In this document: positions 15,854 to 25,287 of the stretch, one piece after another
Layout of the letters: every line of letters begins with the position of its first letter
Position numbering within the stretch: the stretch's first letter is position 1
Source of the DNA: Anaerolineales bacterium UBA877
Lineage (GTDB): Bacteria; Chloroflexota; Anaerolineae; Anaerolineales; Villigracilaceae
Length of the DNA: 51,012 nt
Reading direction: 5' to 3'
Assembly (NCBI GenBank): GCA_002294405.1
Contig: DBFP01000039.1
Coordinates: forward strand, 1 to 51,012
Notes under the pieces: model-generated
Told to the model about the DNA's origin: nothing
The model's input: the letters and a program-made list of their open reading frames with translations, nothing else
Database searches by the model: none
Position numbers and translations under genes: made by a program

Positions 15854-17998
15854 ATGGAATCCCGCCGCTTTTCCCGAATTTTCTCACGAAAAAATTTCCT
15901 TCCTGTTCTCGTGCTGATATGTGTCAGTATTCTGGCATATCTAACCATAGTCCAACCATGGTCATTACGCCAGATAAACCTGCAATTATCCATTGGGGAT
16001 GTCGCGCCCCAGGATTTGCGTGCCGCTCATAATATCCAGTATACGAGCAATGTATTGACTGAGGCTGCCCGTGCGGAGGCCGAGCGTGCAATAGCTCCCG
16101 TTTACTTTCCACCGGATACTGCGATTGCACGAACTCAGAGCGAAAAGCTGAATTCCATCCTGGTCTCCATATCCAATATCCGGACAAACCCAGAGACCAC
16201 TCTGGATCAAAAGATTATTGAATTAAAGGCAATCCGGGGCTTCACGCTTCAATCCGGAACTCAAACAGTCCTTTTGGGATTGTCGGAAACCCAATGGGAA
16301 TTGGTGCAATCCGAAGCATTCACATTATTGGAACAGGCGATGCAGAATCCCGTCCGGACCGAAGATCTCCAGTCTGTCCGGCATAATCTCCCGTCATTGG
16401 TAAGTTTAAGCCTGACCGAGAAAGAAGCCGCGGTGGTTGTGGAAATAGTCGCCCCCATGGTTGCAGCGAACAGTTTTTACAGTCCTGAACTGACTGATGC
16501 GGCACGAAAAGCGGCGCGTGATGCAGTTATGCCCGTGATCCAATCCTACGTTGCGGAGCAGACGGTGGTCCCGCGCGGGCAGGTGATATCTGCAGCAAAT
16601 ATTGAGGCATTAACCGAGCTTGGCTTGGTGCAACCAAGAAATCCGGGAATAAATTACCTGGGTGCTGGAGCCCTTGTGTCGATATCGGCAATCTTTTCTG
16701 CATTATATTTCATCCGCCGTAAGCCACTGGCAATTTCTGACCTCCGCAGCCTGATCCTGCTTGCCCTGCTGTTTGTCATCTTCCTGGTTGGGGCACGGAT
16801 AAGCAATCCCAACCGGACAATCGTTCCCTATCTTTTCCCCATCCCAGCGTTTGCCCTCCTAATCTCGGCGCTCTTTGGGATGGAGCTCGGAATAGTTTTT
16901 GGCCTGTTGATGAGCCTGCTGGCATCATTTGGGATGCCGGATATCCTTGGCTTGCTGCCTTATTATGCCATCAGCAGTTTGGTAGGGGTGCTTGCATTGG
17001 GACATGCACGCCGGGTTGCCGAGTTTATGTATGCGGCAATTGCCATTGCAGTGGCAGGGGCTTCCATGGTTGCCGCATACCGCCTGCCGGCGAGCGACCT
17101 GGATTGGGTCGGACTTGCCACGCTGATGGGAGCGGCAATCTTTACCGGTATCACTTCAACCAGTATTGCCCTTCCCATGCAATATTTGTTAGCCCAATTC
17201 CTTGGGATGACCACGACTCTTCAACTTCTAGAAATTTCACGTCCTGATTCGCCCCTATTAAACTTCTTCCTTCAACGTGCCCCGGGAACTTACCAACACT
17301 GCCTTCAAGTGGCAAATTTGGCCGAGCAGGCCGCGGAGACCATTCAAGGGGACACTTTATTGATCAGGGTGGGAGCACTATTTCATGACGTGGGAAAATC
17401 AAATAACCCATTGTTTTTCATCGAAAACCAACCACAAAACCAAATAGATTCTCACGATGACCAGGCTCCTGAAATCAGCGCAGAAACAATAATCCGCCAC
17501 GTGGCTGATGGGTTGGAGCTGGCACGTAAATTTCACCTTCCACACCGTCTGCATGATTTCATAGCAGAACACCACGGCAGACTTCTCACCCGCTACCAAT
17601 ACAATCGCGCGGTCCAAGCCTTTAACGGAGATGCCTCACAAGTCGATGAGAGTAAATTCCGTTATCCTGGTCCGTCTCCCCGCTCGAAAGAAACTGCCAT
17701 CCTGATGTTCGCAGATGGGATCGAAGCACAGGCACGTGCCGAACGCCCCCGAAATGATATCGAAGTCCGCACTCTTGTCCGTAATGTAATCGAACGCTGT
17801 CAGAAGGATGGTGAATTGGACAACACCCCCCTTTCCCAATATGAACTAGCAAGCATTACCGAATCATTTATCAACACCTTGCGGGTCACATACCACCCAC
17901 GCCTTGTATATCCAAAGGAACAACCTGCCCTGTTAGCCTCGGCAATTTCAGAAATTCCAACAACGCCCGGGGTTTCCATTTTGAAGAAACGTAAATGA
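15854..17998 (+). CDS. PgpH-like 7TM receptor HD phosphohydrolase (c-di-AMP phosphodiesterase family)
   Basis: This 714-residue protein has one N-terminal membrane helix (about residues 14-35), an extracytoplasmic 7TMR-HDED domain (about 36-275), a block of about seven membrane helices (about 278-455) and a cytoplasmic HD domain. The HD metal ligands are seen in TYQHCLQVANLAEQ (His about 481), LFHDVGKSNNP (about 509-519), IIRHVADG and IAEHHG. Family members hydrolyse cyclic di-AMP. The order pgpH-ybeY-dgkA matches that known in Firmicutes. Its ATGA stop/start overlap with ybeY couples translation. Confidence 0.92.
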   Translation: MESRRFSRIFSRKNFLPVLVLICVSILAYLTIVQPWSLRQINLQLSIGDVAPQDLRAAHNIQYTSNVLTEAARAEAERAIAPVYFPPDTAIARTQSEKLNSILVSISNIRTNPETTLDQKIIELKAIRGFTLQSGTQTVLLGLSETQWELVQSEAFTLLEQAMQNPVRTEDLQSVRHNLPSLVSLSLTEKEAAVVVEIVAPMVAANSFYSPELTDAARKAARDAVMPVIQSYVAEQTVVPRGQVISAANIEALTELGLVQPRNPGINYLGAGALVSISAIFSALYFIRRKPLAISDLRSLILLALLFVIFLVGARISNPNRTIVPYLFPIPAFALLISALFGMELGIVFGLLMSLLASFGMPDILGLLPYYAISSLVGVLALGHARRVAEFMYAAIAIAVAGASMVAAYRLPASDLDWVGLATLMGAAIFTGITSTSIALPMQYLLAQFLGMTTTLQLLEISRPDSPLLNFFLQRAPGTYQHCLQVANLAEQAAETIQGDTLLIRVGALFHDVGKSNNPLFFIENQPQNQIDSHDDQAPEISAETIIRHVADGLELARKFHLPHRLHDFIAEHHGRLLTRYQYNRAVQAFNGDASQVDESKFRYPGPSPRSKETAILMFADGIEAQARAERPRNDIEVRTLVRNVIERCQKDGELDNTPLSQYELASITESFINTLRVTYHPRLVYPKEQPALLASAISEIPTTPGVSILKKRK

Positions 17999-18447
17999 TA
18001 AATATCGAAATCATTCCTGAATTCAGAGATTTGGTTTCGCCTGATATCCTTGAACTGGCAGCGAAAACAACCCTCCGTCAACAATCTGCTCCCGATGCAG
18101 ACCTGACTCTTGTTCTGACAGGCGATACCCAAATCCAGAAGCTTGATCGTGATTTCATGGGGATTGATTCGCCAACAGATGTTTTATCCTTTCCAGCCTC
18201 GGAAACAGATCCGGAAACAGGGCGATGTTACCTGGGTGACATCATTATTTCAATTCCGCGTGCCAAGGCGCAAGCTGCTGCCGCAGGGCATTCCCTGGAG
18301 GCTGAACTTTCCTTGCTGGTAATCCATGGAATTTTACACATGTTGGGATATGATCATGCCAGGAAGGAAGAAAAGATACGCATGTGGAATATCCAGGCCA
18401 AGATTCTGAAAGAGCTTAATATTTCCCCGGCGATAGTCCATGAATAA
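17995..18447 (+). CDS. ybeY: Endoribonuclease YbeY (rRNA maturation)
   Basis: This 150-residue metal-dependent RNase of the UPF0054 family takes part in 16S rRNA 3'-end maturation and ribosome quality control. The zinc-binding signature HGILHMLGYDH lies at about residues 112-122. The upstream TDVLSFP and LGDIIIS motifs are also present. The start overlaps the pgpH stop by 4 bases, and its end overlaps dgkA by 8 bases, so the three genes are tightly coupled. Confidence 0.95.
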   Translation: MINIEIIPEFRDLVSPDILELAAKTTLRQQSAPDADLTLVLTGDTQIQKLDRDFMGIDSPTDVLSFPASETDPETGRCYLGDIIISIPRAKAQAAAAGHSLEAELSLLVIHGILHMLGYDHARKEEKIRMWNIQAKILKELNISPAIVHE

Positions 18448-18832
18448 GTTGGGGAATTTCATCGTCTCGCGCACTCATGCGTTCAGACATGCATTCAGGG
18501 GGTGGTGGTATGTTATACGAACCCAGCGAAATGCCTGGCTCCATGCGGTTGTGACAACCCTCGTTATCCTGGTTGCATTCTGGTTGCATTTACAAATGCG
18601 GGATTGGGCGGTATTACTGGTGACCATTGCATTGGTCTGGACGGCGGAATTCATTAATTCAGCTCTTGAGGCGGTTGTTGATCTTGCGAGTCCGCAGAAT
18701 CATCCGCTGGCCAAAGTTGGGAAAGATGTTGGTGCTGCTGCTGTGCTGATCGCTGCCCTTACGTCTGTCCTGGTCGGATTGCTCATCCTTGGGCCACCGT
18801 TAATTGAAAAAATCAGAACCGCGTTAAAATAA
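18440..18832 (+). CDS. dgkA: Diacylglycerol/undecaprenol kinase, DgkA family
   Basis: This 130-residue integral membrane kinase phosphorylates a membrane lipid alcohol, diacylglycerol or undecaprenol. The catalytic signature EFINSALEAVVDLASP is present, after two membrane helices and before a third near the C-terminus (VLIAALTSVLVGLLILGPPL). The N-terminal FRHAFRGWWYVIRTQRNAWLH segment is the typical surface helix. Gram-positive-type homologues act on undecaprenol. Last gene of the pgpH-ybeY-dgkA unit, closed by a strong terminator. Confidence 0.92.
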   Translation: MNKLGNFIVSRTHAFRHAFRGWWYVIRTQRNAWLHAVVTTLVILVAFWLHLQMRDWAVLLVTIALVWTAEFINSALEAVVDLASPQNHPLAKVGKDVGAAAVLIAALTSVLVGLLILGPPLIEKIRTALK

Positions 18833-18854
18833 TGGTGTGAAAGTCCAGAATCTA

Positions 18855-18890
18855 AACTTCCGAGTCATTAATCGACTCGGAAGTTGTTTT
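18855..18890. terminator. Terminator between dgkA and the HMG-CoA operon
   Basis: A perfect 12-bp stem AACTTCCGAGTC / GACTCGGAAGTT with loop ATTAATC is followed by GTTTTATC on the plus strand. It lies between convergent transcription units and probably serves dgkA, and perhaps the minus-strand operon as well. Confidence 0.8.
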
Positions 18891-18918
18891 ATCTCAATGG
18901 GTGGATGTAATTTAAGTG

Positions 18919-19326
18919 TCAGCCGGCAACCTGTATTACCGGTCTGAATTTATATCCATATATTAGCATCCCACGCTCATCACCGTCAGAACGCAGGCGA
19001 CGGGTGACCATCTCAACCGGCATCCCGATCTCAGGTGAGGTTTCGCCAAGGTCGGTCAATTGGGCAGTCACAAGAGGTCCCTCGTCCAATTTGACCAGTG
19101 CAACAGTGTAAGGGGTGGTTTCATTGAAACCGGAAGGTGCCTCATAAACGGTGGTAAATGAAAACACCTCGCCGTTCCCGCTAAAAGTGAAGGCTGTTTT
19201 GGCTTCCTTTCCGCATGCGGGGCAAATATCGCGAGGTGGGAATATTTTCACCTCACAATGTGGACAAACTTCACCAACCAGTCCATACCGTTGTTGTTTG
19301 AGTCGCCAGTGGCGGGGAATTTCCAT
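18919..19326 (-). CDS. DUF35 zinc-ribbon/OB-fold protein, acyl-CoA partner of thiolase and HMG-CoA synthase
   Basis: This 135-residue protein has a rubredoxin-like zinc ribbon with Cys at about 21, 24, 35 and 38 (CPHC, CPAC), then an OB-fold (about 45-135) with GEVFSFTTVYEAP and PYTVALVKLDEGPLV. In archaea, DUF35 proteins bridge acetoacetyl-CoA thiolase and HMG-CoA synthase and share their CoA site; in actinobacterial sterol breakdown they bind thiolase-like aldolases. Position as last gene behind both partners supports such a complex here. Confidence 0.88.
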   Translation of the reverse strand: MEIPRHWRLKQQRYGLVGEVCPHCEVKIFPPRDICPACGKEAKTAFTFSGNGEVFSFTTVYEAPSGFNETTPYTVALVKLDEGPLVTAQLTDLGETSPEIGMPVEMVTRRLRSDGDERGMLIYGYKFRPVIQVAG

Positions 19327-19421
19327 GAATATTTTCTCCTGTTGATTCCAATATATGTATAAACAGATTTTATGCCGCTCGTCTATCAGAAACTATCAAG
19401 TTGCATTTTTAGATTGAAACC

Positions 19422-20582
19422 CTATGCCATGGTTTGCAGGACATGGGTAATTGACACGGACGCAGGTCCTCCCAAGCTTTGGATGAGGGCATGCTGTGCC
19501 CCGGATATTTGGTTTTTCTCAGCTTGACCGCGCAATTGTAATGCTGCCTCTACGGCCTGATACACACCGGTTGCCCCCCCCGGATTTCCACGCGCCTTTA
19601 GGCCGCCCATGGTGGCGCAAGGGATTTGACCAGTAAGGGATATGGATCCTTCGTTGGCGAATTTCCAACCCATTCCGCGTTTCGCATAACCAGCAGCTTC
19701 CAAAGACAGTGCCGCGAATATTGAAAAAGCATCATAATATTCAAACAAATCGATTTGTTCCCGGGTGAGATCCGCCTTCTGGAGTGCCGCATCGGTCGAT
19801 GATTGAACTGCGGTAAAACTTAGCAGGTCGCTACGTTCAGCCAGGGTAAGTGTGTCTGAGGCAACGGCTGAGGCGGTAACCCGTACCATGGGGTGGGGCA
19901 ATCCTTGAGGCAGTAACTCCCGCCGAATCAATACCAGGGCAGCCGCACCGTCTGCATTAGGAGCGATATCATAGATGTTTAAAGGATCGCTGACCTGTTC
20001 AGCTTTTTGATAGGCTTCCAGAGCGATGGCCTTGCGGTACATTGCATTGGCATTTCCGGCACCATTAAAATGGGCGGTCATGGGAAACCCGGCCAATCCA
20101 TCTGATGGAACTTGGTTTTCGAAAATATACCTTCGGGCAAGAAGTGCTGCCTGGGCAGAGAGTGTCAGCCCATGGACGGCTTCAAAGTCTGCATCGGTCT
20201 GGGTAGCCAACGCAGCTTCCAAGTCCGGGCCAATGACATCGGTAAATTTCTCCACGCCGACAACCAAGGCAACGTCCACCATGCCGCTGGCGATAGCCAT
20301 GAACCCATGGCGTAATGCCGCAGCGCCTGAGGCACCTCCCACTTCGACAGACTCCGCCTCAATACCGGTCAGACCTGCATAATCAGCAAGCAGAGTTCCC
20401 AACTGCCCCTGACGGGAAATGGCAGCGGAAAGCATATTCCCGACAAAGAGAGCCTGTGGTTTCAGTCCTCCAGAATCCTGGATGGCTGCCTGAATGGCTT
20501 GCAACGCAAGTGAGCGTAAAGAAATATCCCAATGTTCACCGACAGGCGTCTGTCCAATTCCAGCAATGATGATATCAGTCAT
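19422..20582 (-). CDS. Thiolase-fold protein of the archaeal/SCP-x type, lacking canonical catalytic residues
   Basis: This 386-residue protein has the full thiolase fold and resembles archaeal acetyl-CoA acetyltransferases of the mevalonate pathway in length and order of motifs. However, the position of the nucleophilic Cys (usual ACASG) reads GGASG with Gly83, the catalytic His of the usual GGLKARGHP reads GGLKARGNP (Asn333), and the usual HDCF-like motif reads YYDAFS (residues 282-287). I checked these codons on the DNA. Normal thiolase chemistry therefore looks unlikely. It may be a structural subunit, or use Tyr residues as in Ltp2-type aldolases. It lies between HMG-CoA synthase and DUF35, with 95- and 90-base gaps. 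Confidence 0.85.
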   Translation of the reverse strand: MTDIIIAGIGQTPVGEHWDISLRSLALQAIQAAIQDSGGLKPQALFVGNMLSAAISRQGQLGTLLADYAGLTGIEAESVEVGGASGAAALRHGFMAIASGMVDVALVVGVEKFTDVIGPDLEAALATQTDADFEAVHGLTLSAQAALLARRYIFENQVPSDGLAGFPMTAHFNGAGNANAMYRKAIALEAYQKAEQVSDPLNIYDIAPNADGAAALVLIRRELLPQGLPHPMVRVTASAVASDTLTLAERSDLLSFTAVQSSTDAALQKADLTREQIDLFEYYDAFSIFAALSLEAAGYAKRGMGWKFANEGSISLTGQIPCATMGGLKARGNPGGATGVYQAVEAALQLRGQAEKNQISGAQHALIQSLGGPASVSITHVLQTMA

Positions 20583-20672
20583 AGATTCTCCAACGAAGGC
20601 ATCCGTAGATCAGATATAGGTGGGTTATCGTACTTCAGCGATTTAGAACCTTCCCCAAGAAATGAATGTTTT

Positions 20673-21752
20673 TTACTTCATCATAATTTTGCCCCGGAAC
20701 CGGGCGTAGGTGGCATAGTCAATTTCTGTCCGACGGGTGATGTAATCTTGTGTTTTAAGTGCTTTATCACGCCTCTCGAGCAGTTTTTCGGTGACGGTGA
20801 TATCAAATGCATCAGATCCGGCACCAGATCCGAAGGAAACCAACAAGATACGATCTCCCGGTTGAGCTGCGTCAAGGACAGAGGTCAAACCGATGATCGC
20901 CGCCCCGGCATAGGTATTGCCAATAACGGGGGATAAAAGGCCGGGTTTTATTTGTTCCGGGGTAAATCCAAGCAGGGAAGCCGCGCGCTGCGGGAATTTG
21001 GTATTTGGTTGATGGAAAATTGCCCAAGTGTAATCCGAAGATTTGGTGCCCATAACCTCCATGATAATCTTCCCGGCTTCCGTGGAGTGCTTAAAGTAAG
21101 CCGGTTCCCCGGTGAAGCGGTTGCCGTGTTCGGGATAATGTTGGTACTCACGCCTCCAGAAGTCGGGCGTATCGGTCACATATGAATAGGAACCATTTAT
21201 TATTGCCAAACTTTCCACAGCCGGGCCAATAATGAAGGCGGCTCCACCTGCAGCTGCTGTATATTCCAATGCATCCCCGGGTTTTCCTTGAGCCGTATCA
21301 ACCCCGGCTGCCACGGCATAGCGAGCCATGCCCGAGCCTACAAACCCCATGGACATCACCATGGCCTCGGTCCCGGCTTTGCATGCAAACTCCATGTCTG
21401 CAGCCTGTACCTGTGGGGTGGCGCCGATGGCTTCGGCCACAATAGTGGAAGTGGGTTTGACAGCGTACGGGTGGGATTCAGACCCGATCCAAACCGCTCG
21501 GATCTCTGAGGGGTTAATGGCGGCACGTTTAAGAGCATTTCTCACTGCCTCAAGGGACATGGTGACCACATCCTCATCCAAACCGGGGACAGCTTTTTCC
21601 TTGATCGGTAAACCGGACGACCGACCTCCGCCCCAAATGCGGGCAACCTCCTTTGCCGGAAGGCGGTAACGAGGAACATAAGCACCATAGCCAATAATTC
21701 CGACAGGCTTTACAGGTTTCAGGAGTGTGGGAGATGGTTCAGTGATTGTCAT
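20673..21752 (-). CDS. Hydroxymethylglutaryl-CoA synthase, archaeal type
   Basis: This 359-residue enzyme condenses acetyl-CoA and acetoacetyl-CoA to HMG-CoA. The catalytic triad is intact: Glu92 ([12 protein letters not shown]), Cys124 ([10 protein letters not shown]) and His247 (AIFHQPN). GSGAGSDAF near the C-terminus is typical of the family. The ATG at 21752 is chosen over a TTG 18 bases upstream because AAAAAGGA lies just before it. Archaeal-type enzymes of this length associate with thiolase and DUF35, both encoded directly downstream. Confidence 0.92.
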   Translation of the reverse strand: MTITEPSPTLLKPVKPVGIIGYGAYVPRYRLPAKEVARIWGGGRSSGLPIKEKAVPGLDEDVVTMSLEAVRNALKRAAINPSEIRAVWIGSESHPYAVKPTSTIVAEAIGATPQVQAADMEFACKAGTEAMVMSMGFVGSGMARYAVAAGVDTAQGKPGDALEYTAAAGGAAFIIGPAVESLAIINGSYSYVTDTPDFWRREYQHYPEHGNRFTGEPAYFKHSTEAGKIIMEVMGTKSSDYTWAIFHQPNTKFPQRAASLLGFTPEQIKPGLLSPVIGNTYAGAAIIGLTSVLDAAQPGDRILLVSFGSGAGSDAFDITVTEKLLERRDKALKTQDYITRRTEIDYATYARFRGKIMMK

Positions 21753-21818
21753 GATGATTCCTTTTTCCAAGAAGAACGATGATAATAATTAAGAAATGGG
21801 ATGCAATATATTTTTGCT

Positions 21819-23114
21819 TTACCTTGAGTTGAGGGATTTAAGAATTTCTTCCGCCCGGTCAATTCTCACCATCTTTTCGGAGATCATCCGGGCCGCGACT
21901 TGCTCTATCTGATCGTTGGCAGCACCTGCGGCGATCGCCACCTGACGGGCATGAAGGGACATGTGTCCTAGTTGAATACCTTCGGTCGAAAGAGCCCGCA
22001 GGGCTGCCAGGTTTTGTGCCAACCCCACCGAGGTGATTATTTCAGCCAGTTCGGATGCAGATTTAACGCCCATTATTTTTAATGCAGCTTTAGCCGCAGG
22101 GTGGACTTTTGTGGCTCCGCCCACGATACCCACTGCCATGGGCATTTCCAACTCCCCGGTCAGATTTCCATCTTGATCCATCCCCCACGTGCTTAGGCTG
22201 GTGTAACGACCGTCACGAGCTGCATACGCATGAGCCCCGGCTTCAATGGCGCGCCAATCATTGCCGGTGGCGATGACAACAGCATCCACTCCGTTCATGA
22301 TGCCCTTATTGTGAGTTGCAGCGCGGTAGGGATCAACAGCCGCAAAAGCCCATGCCTCAATGATTCCGTCGCGCACTTGTTCACCTGAGAACTTCCGTCC
22401 ATCCATGTTCGTGAAGGCCAGTTCCTTTAGTGGGATGGTGCAGGTGGCTTTTGCCAACCGCCTGTCTGCGAGGTTGGAGAGGATACGCAGGTGGACGCGT
22501 CCTCCGGTCATTTGCCCAATTAACGGAGCCAATTTTTCACAAGCCGTGTTTACTGCATTGGCACCCATTGCATCGCGTACATCGTAAATCAGGTGCACTA
22601 CCAGGAAGGGTCCAACGGGGGACTCTTCGATAATGCGCACTTCCAGGTCGCGTGCTCCACCACCGATTTTATTAATTAATGGATCGATCGAGTCTACCGC
22701 AGCGAGTAATTCAGCTTTGTGATCGTGCAATTTCATGCTCGCTGCCATTAAATCTTTTACATCCATCACCTGCATCTGTCCGATCATTTCCGGGAGGGAG
22801 GTGGTAACCGTAAAACCTCCACCGCTGCGAGCAAGCTTGGCCATGAAGGAAGCCCCGGCAACCACCGAGGGTTCTTCTATCGCCATTGGTACGAGAACAT
22901 CCCGTCCGTTGATTTGGAAATTCAACCCAATGCCCAGTGGCAGGCCAAAGATTCCGACAGCGTTTTCGATCATGTGATCGGCTTGATCGGTAGTCAGACC
23001 GGTTAACTGGAAGGCAGTCAAATCGTCAGCATCAAGTCCCGCGGCTTCAGCGAGTTTATTCAGTCGTTCACCAAGTGGTAGATTGTAAAATCCAGGGATC
23101 CGAGACTTCACCAT
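21819..23114 (-). CDS. mvaA: HMG-CoA reductase, class II type
   Basis: This 431-residue enzyme interconverts HMG-CoA and mevalonate with NAD(P)H. The class II start SRIPGFYNLPLGERL is diagnostic. Catalytic residues are present: Glu in AIEEPSVVA (about 80-81), Lys in THNKGIMNG (about 270), Asp in GNDWRAIEAG (about 286) and the C-terminal His in SLHARQVAIAAGA. Class II enzymes are called degradative in pseudomonads, but here the linked synthase implies a biosynthetic role in isoprenoid supply. It is the first gene of the operon, divergent from the GAF kinase across a 92-base gap. Confidence 0.94.
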   Translation of the reverse strand: MVKSRIPGFYNLPLGERLNKLAEAAGLDADDLTAFQLTGLTTDQADHMIENAVGIFGLPLGIGLNFQINGRDVLVPMAIEEPSVVAGASFMAKLARSGGGFTVTTSLPEMIGQMQVMDVKDLMAASMKLHDHKAELLAAVDSIDPLINKIGGGARDLEVRIIEESPVGPFLVVHLIYDVRDAMGANAVNTACEKLAPLIGQMTGGRVHLRILSNLADRRLAKATCTIPLKELAFTNMDGRKFSGEQVRDGIIEAWAFAAVDPYRAATHNKGIMNGVDAVVIATGNDWRAIEAGAHAYAARDGRYTSLSTWGMDQDGNLTGELEMPMAVGIVGGATKVHPAAKAALKIMGVKSASELAEIITSVGLAQNLAALRALSTEGIQLGHMSLHARQVAIAAGAANDQIEQVAARMISEKMVRIDRAEEILKSLNSR

Positions 23115-23206
23115 GTATTCATTTTATTCGGATCAACTGGCAAAATCTATCAAAGTTTTCATTTTACGGAAATGTAGAGTAAAATTGTCTATATTGAGGT
23201 GTTAAA

Positions 23207-24895
23207 ATGCTCCTGACGCGTGAAGAGCTGCAAGACAGGCTGATTGCACTACATAAAGCGAGCCTGGAACTGGTAAAGGAGGTGTCGCTCGAAGCATTAT
23301 TGGAACGAGTTGCCTCCCTTGCCTGCGAACAGGCTGGTGCAAGGTACGCTGCGTTGGGTGTATTGGGTGAGGATGGGAAACTAAAGAAATTCATTACTGT
23401 GGGCATGTCAGCGGAAGACATGAAACAGATCCCGCACCCTCCCCGAGGCTTGGGTTTGATAGGTGCACTGATGCGGGGGGACAGCGGAAATATCCGCATA
23501 TCTGAAATTGAAGATGACCCACGATCAGTTGGTTTTCCACAAGGTCATGCAGAAATGCATTCCCTCCTGGGGGTGCCGATCCGGATCGCCGGAAGGCAAT
23601 TAGGCCAGATATACCTGACTGAAAAAATAGGCGGTCACGAATTCACCCCCGATGATGAAAAAATCATTGAGATACTTGCTGCGTATGCAGGGGCTGCGAT
23701 TGACAACGCACATCTTTATGAGCGCTTGCAGGAACGGGAAGAAACCCTGACCCATCGAAATGAACAATTGGCCTTGTTGAACAAGATCGGTACCGCACTG
23801 GCTGCATCATTGGAACTTGATGAGATTCTGAAAAACACACTTGCGTTGTTAATGGCTCATTTCCGGGTGGAAGCGGGTGAAATTTTCCTGATGGAAGAAG
23901 ACGGGGAGACGCTACGCCTCGTACTGCATCGCGGGGAGGCTGCCGAAGCATTCTGGACTCGGAATCGGTTTAAACTGGGGGAAGGGATGGTTGGCAAGGC
24001 TGCACAAACTCTCCAACCCGTCATCAGCCATCGTCTAAGCAGTGAGAAGCAAGGAACCCGCAGAGCGGTGGTGGAGGCTGGGTTTAAACAGCTTGCCTGC
24101 ATTCCCCTGACGGCACATGGCGCGGTTGTGGGAGTTTTAACTATCGCGACTCGAAGTCGGAAAACCATCTCTGAGAGCGAGTTGCAATTACTGGTTTCGG
24201 TGGCAGCCGGTGCGGGGACAGCAATTGAGAATGCGCTTCTGCATACCAATGTTCGTCGGTTGGCAGTGTTGGAAGAACGAGAGCGCATAGGCATGGATTT
24301 ACATGATGGCACCATCCAATCCATATATGGTGTCGGCCTGGCGCTTGAAAATGCCCGAATGACACTGCGCGAAAATCCAGAAATGGCTGAAAACCAACTG
24401 GAGAAGGCGGTGGAGGACTTAAATCACACCATCCGCGATATAAGAAGTTATATTCTGGATTTGCGTCCGCGCCAATTGCAGGGAGAAAACCTGATCGAAG
24501 GACTGGGACGTTTAATTTCGGAATTTCGCCAGAACACCAAGGTGGAGGTCAGCCTGGCAAGCCCAAAAGAAACATTAATTGACCTGCCACAGTTGCAAGC
24601 CATGTCCTTATTCCACATTTGCCAGGAAGCCCTGGCAAATATCGCCAAACACGCCAAGGCCTCCAAGGTCACGATTGATTTGTGGACCACAAGTGACCGG
24701 GTACTCCTTGAGGTTTCTGACAATGGAAAAGGATTTGAACTGGATAAAACCAGCAAGACAGTTGGTCACGGCTTAGCCAATATGCAAACGCGCGTGCAGA
24801 TCGTGGGAGGCGATCTGGACATCACAACTACAATTGGTGAAGGAACGTCCATTCTTGCATGGGTGCCGCGACTTCCGCCCCCGGCAATTGTATGA
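23207..24895 (+). CDS. Two-GAF sensor histidine kinase of the NarL/DevS type
   Basis: This 562-residue soluble kinase has two GAF domains (about residues 15-170 and 190-345), a HisKA_3 dimerisation domain with ERERIGMDLHDGTIQSIYG (phospho-His 366) and a HATPase_c domain (DNGKGFEL, GHGLANM). This architecture is shared with DevS/DosT redox and gas sensors, though haem binding cannot be judged from sequence. GAGGTG precedes the ATG. No regulator gene is adjacent. The orphan NarL-type regulator at 35472 is a possible partner. Confidence 0.9.
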   Translation: MLLTREELQDRLIALHKASLELVKEVSLEALLERVASLACEQAGARYAALGVLGEDGKLKKFITVGMSAEDMKQIPHPPRGLGLIGALMRGDSGNIRISEIEDDPRSVGFPQGHAEMHSLLGVPIRIAGRQLGQIYLTEKIGGHEFTPDDEKIIEILAAYAGAAIDNAHLYERLQEREETLTHRNEQLALLNKIGTALAASLELDEILKNTLALLMAHFRVEAGEIFLMEEDGETLRLVLHRGEAAEAFWTRNRFKLGEGMVGKAAQTLQPVISHRLSSEKQGTRRAVVEAGFKQLACIPLTAHGAVVGVLTIATRSRKTISESELQLLVSVAAGAGTAIENALLHTNVRRLAVLEERERIGMDLHDGTIQSIYGVGLALENARMTLRENPEMAENQLEKAVEDLNHTIRDIRSYILDLRPRQLQGENLIEGLGRLISEFRQNTKVEVSLASPKETLIDLPQLQAMSLFHICQEALANIAKHAKASKVTIDLWTTSDRVLLEVSDNGKGFELDKTSKTVGHGLANMQTRVQIVGGDLDITTTIGEGTSILAWVPRLPPPAIV

Positions 24896-25202
24896 TTCCT
24901 ATTTTTTTATTCAACGAAACGCTGGATAAAACGTTTCACGTTTCCCCTCCGGCCATGAAGTATACAAAAGAAAATTTTAAGGTTGGATATAAAATTTTCA
25001 ATAACCGTTAGGGTGATGATTTGAAACCCCAATATGTGGCGATATAACATATTTCCCTGGTGTCTGTGGGGGTGAGATGAAAATAATAAATCAGTTTGAA
25101 AATGGATTTTTCAGAAAGTTATGTTAAGGTAGAGGATACCTTAAAAATTGGAAAGTTTTTAAGCAAGCGTAGGTTTGACGTATGGAACAATTCCTTTTTA
25201 TC

Positions 25203-25211
25203 TGCTAGAAT
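25203..25211 (+). promoter_or_regulatory. Putative extended -10 promoter of dnaA
   Basis: TGC-TAGAAT forms an extended -10 element. The hexamer TGGAAC lies 17 bases upstream as a weak -35 box. Transcription would start near 25218, immediately before the 20-base palindrome, leaving a leader of about 140 bases. Confidence 0.4.
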
Positions 25212-25221
25212 GAACCTGTGA

Positions 25222-25241
25222 AGGATAGTGGACACTATCCT
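25222..25241. promoter_or_regulatory. 20-base palindrome, candidate operator upstream of dnaA
   Basis: AGGATAGTG-GA-CACTATCCT is perfect over 9-bp arms. Its place just downstream of the putative transcription start suits a repressor site, or a 7-bp RNA hairpin in the leader. The binding protein is unknown. Confidence 0.45.
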
Positions 25242-25287
25242 CCTCCCAACGAAAAAAGTTTGAGAGAAATATTTTTCAGACCACTTC

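Noticed and set aside
24932..24947. parS-like sequence CGTTTCACGTTTCCCC
   Set aside because: Only the left half (GTTTCACGT) matches TGTTTCACGTGAAACA; the right half is not complementary, and similar half-sites occur inside coding regions at 25538 and 41422.
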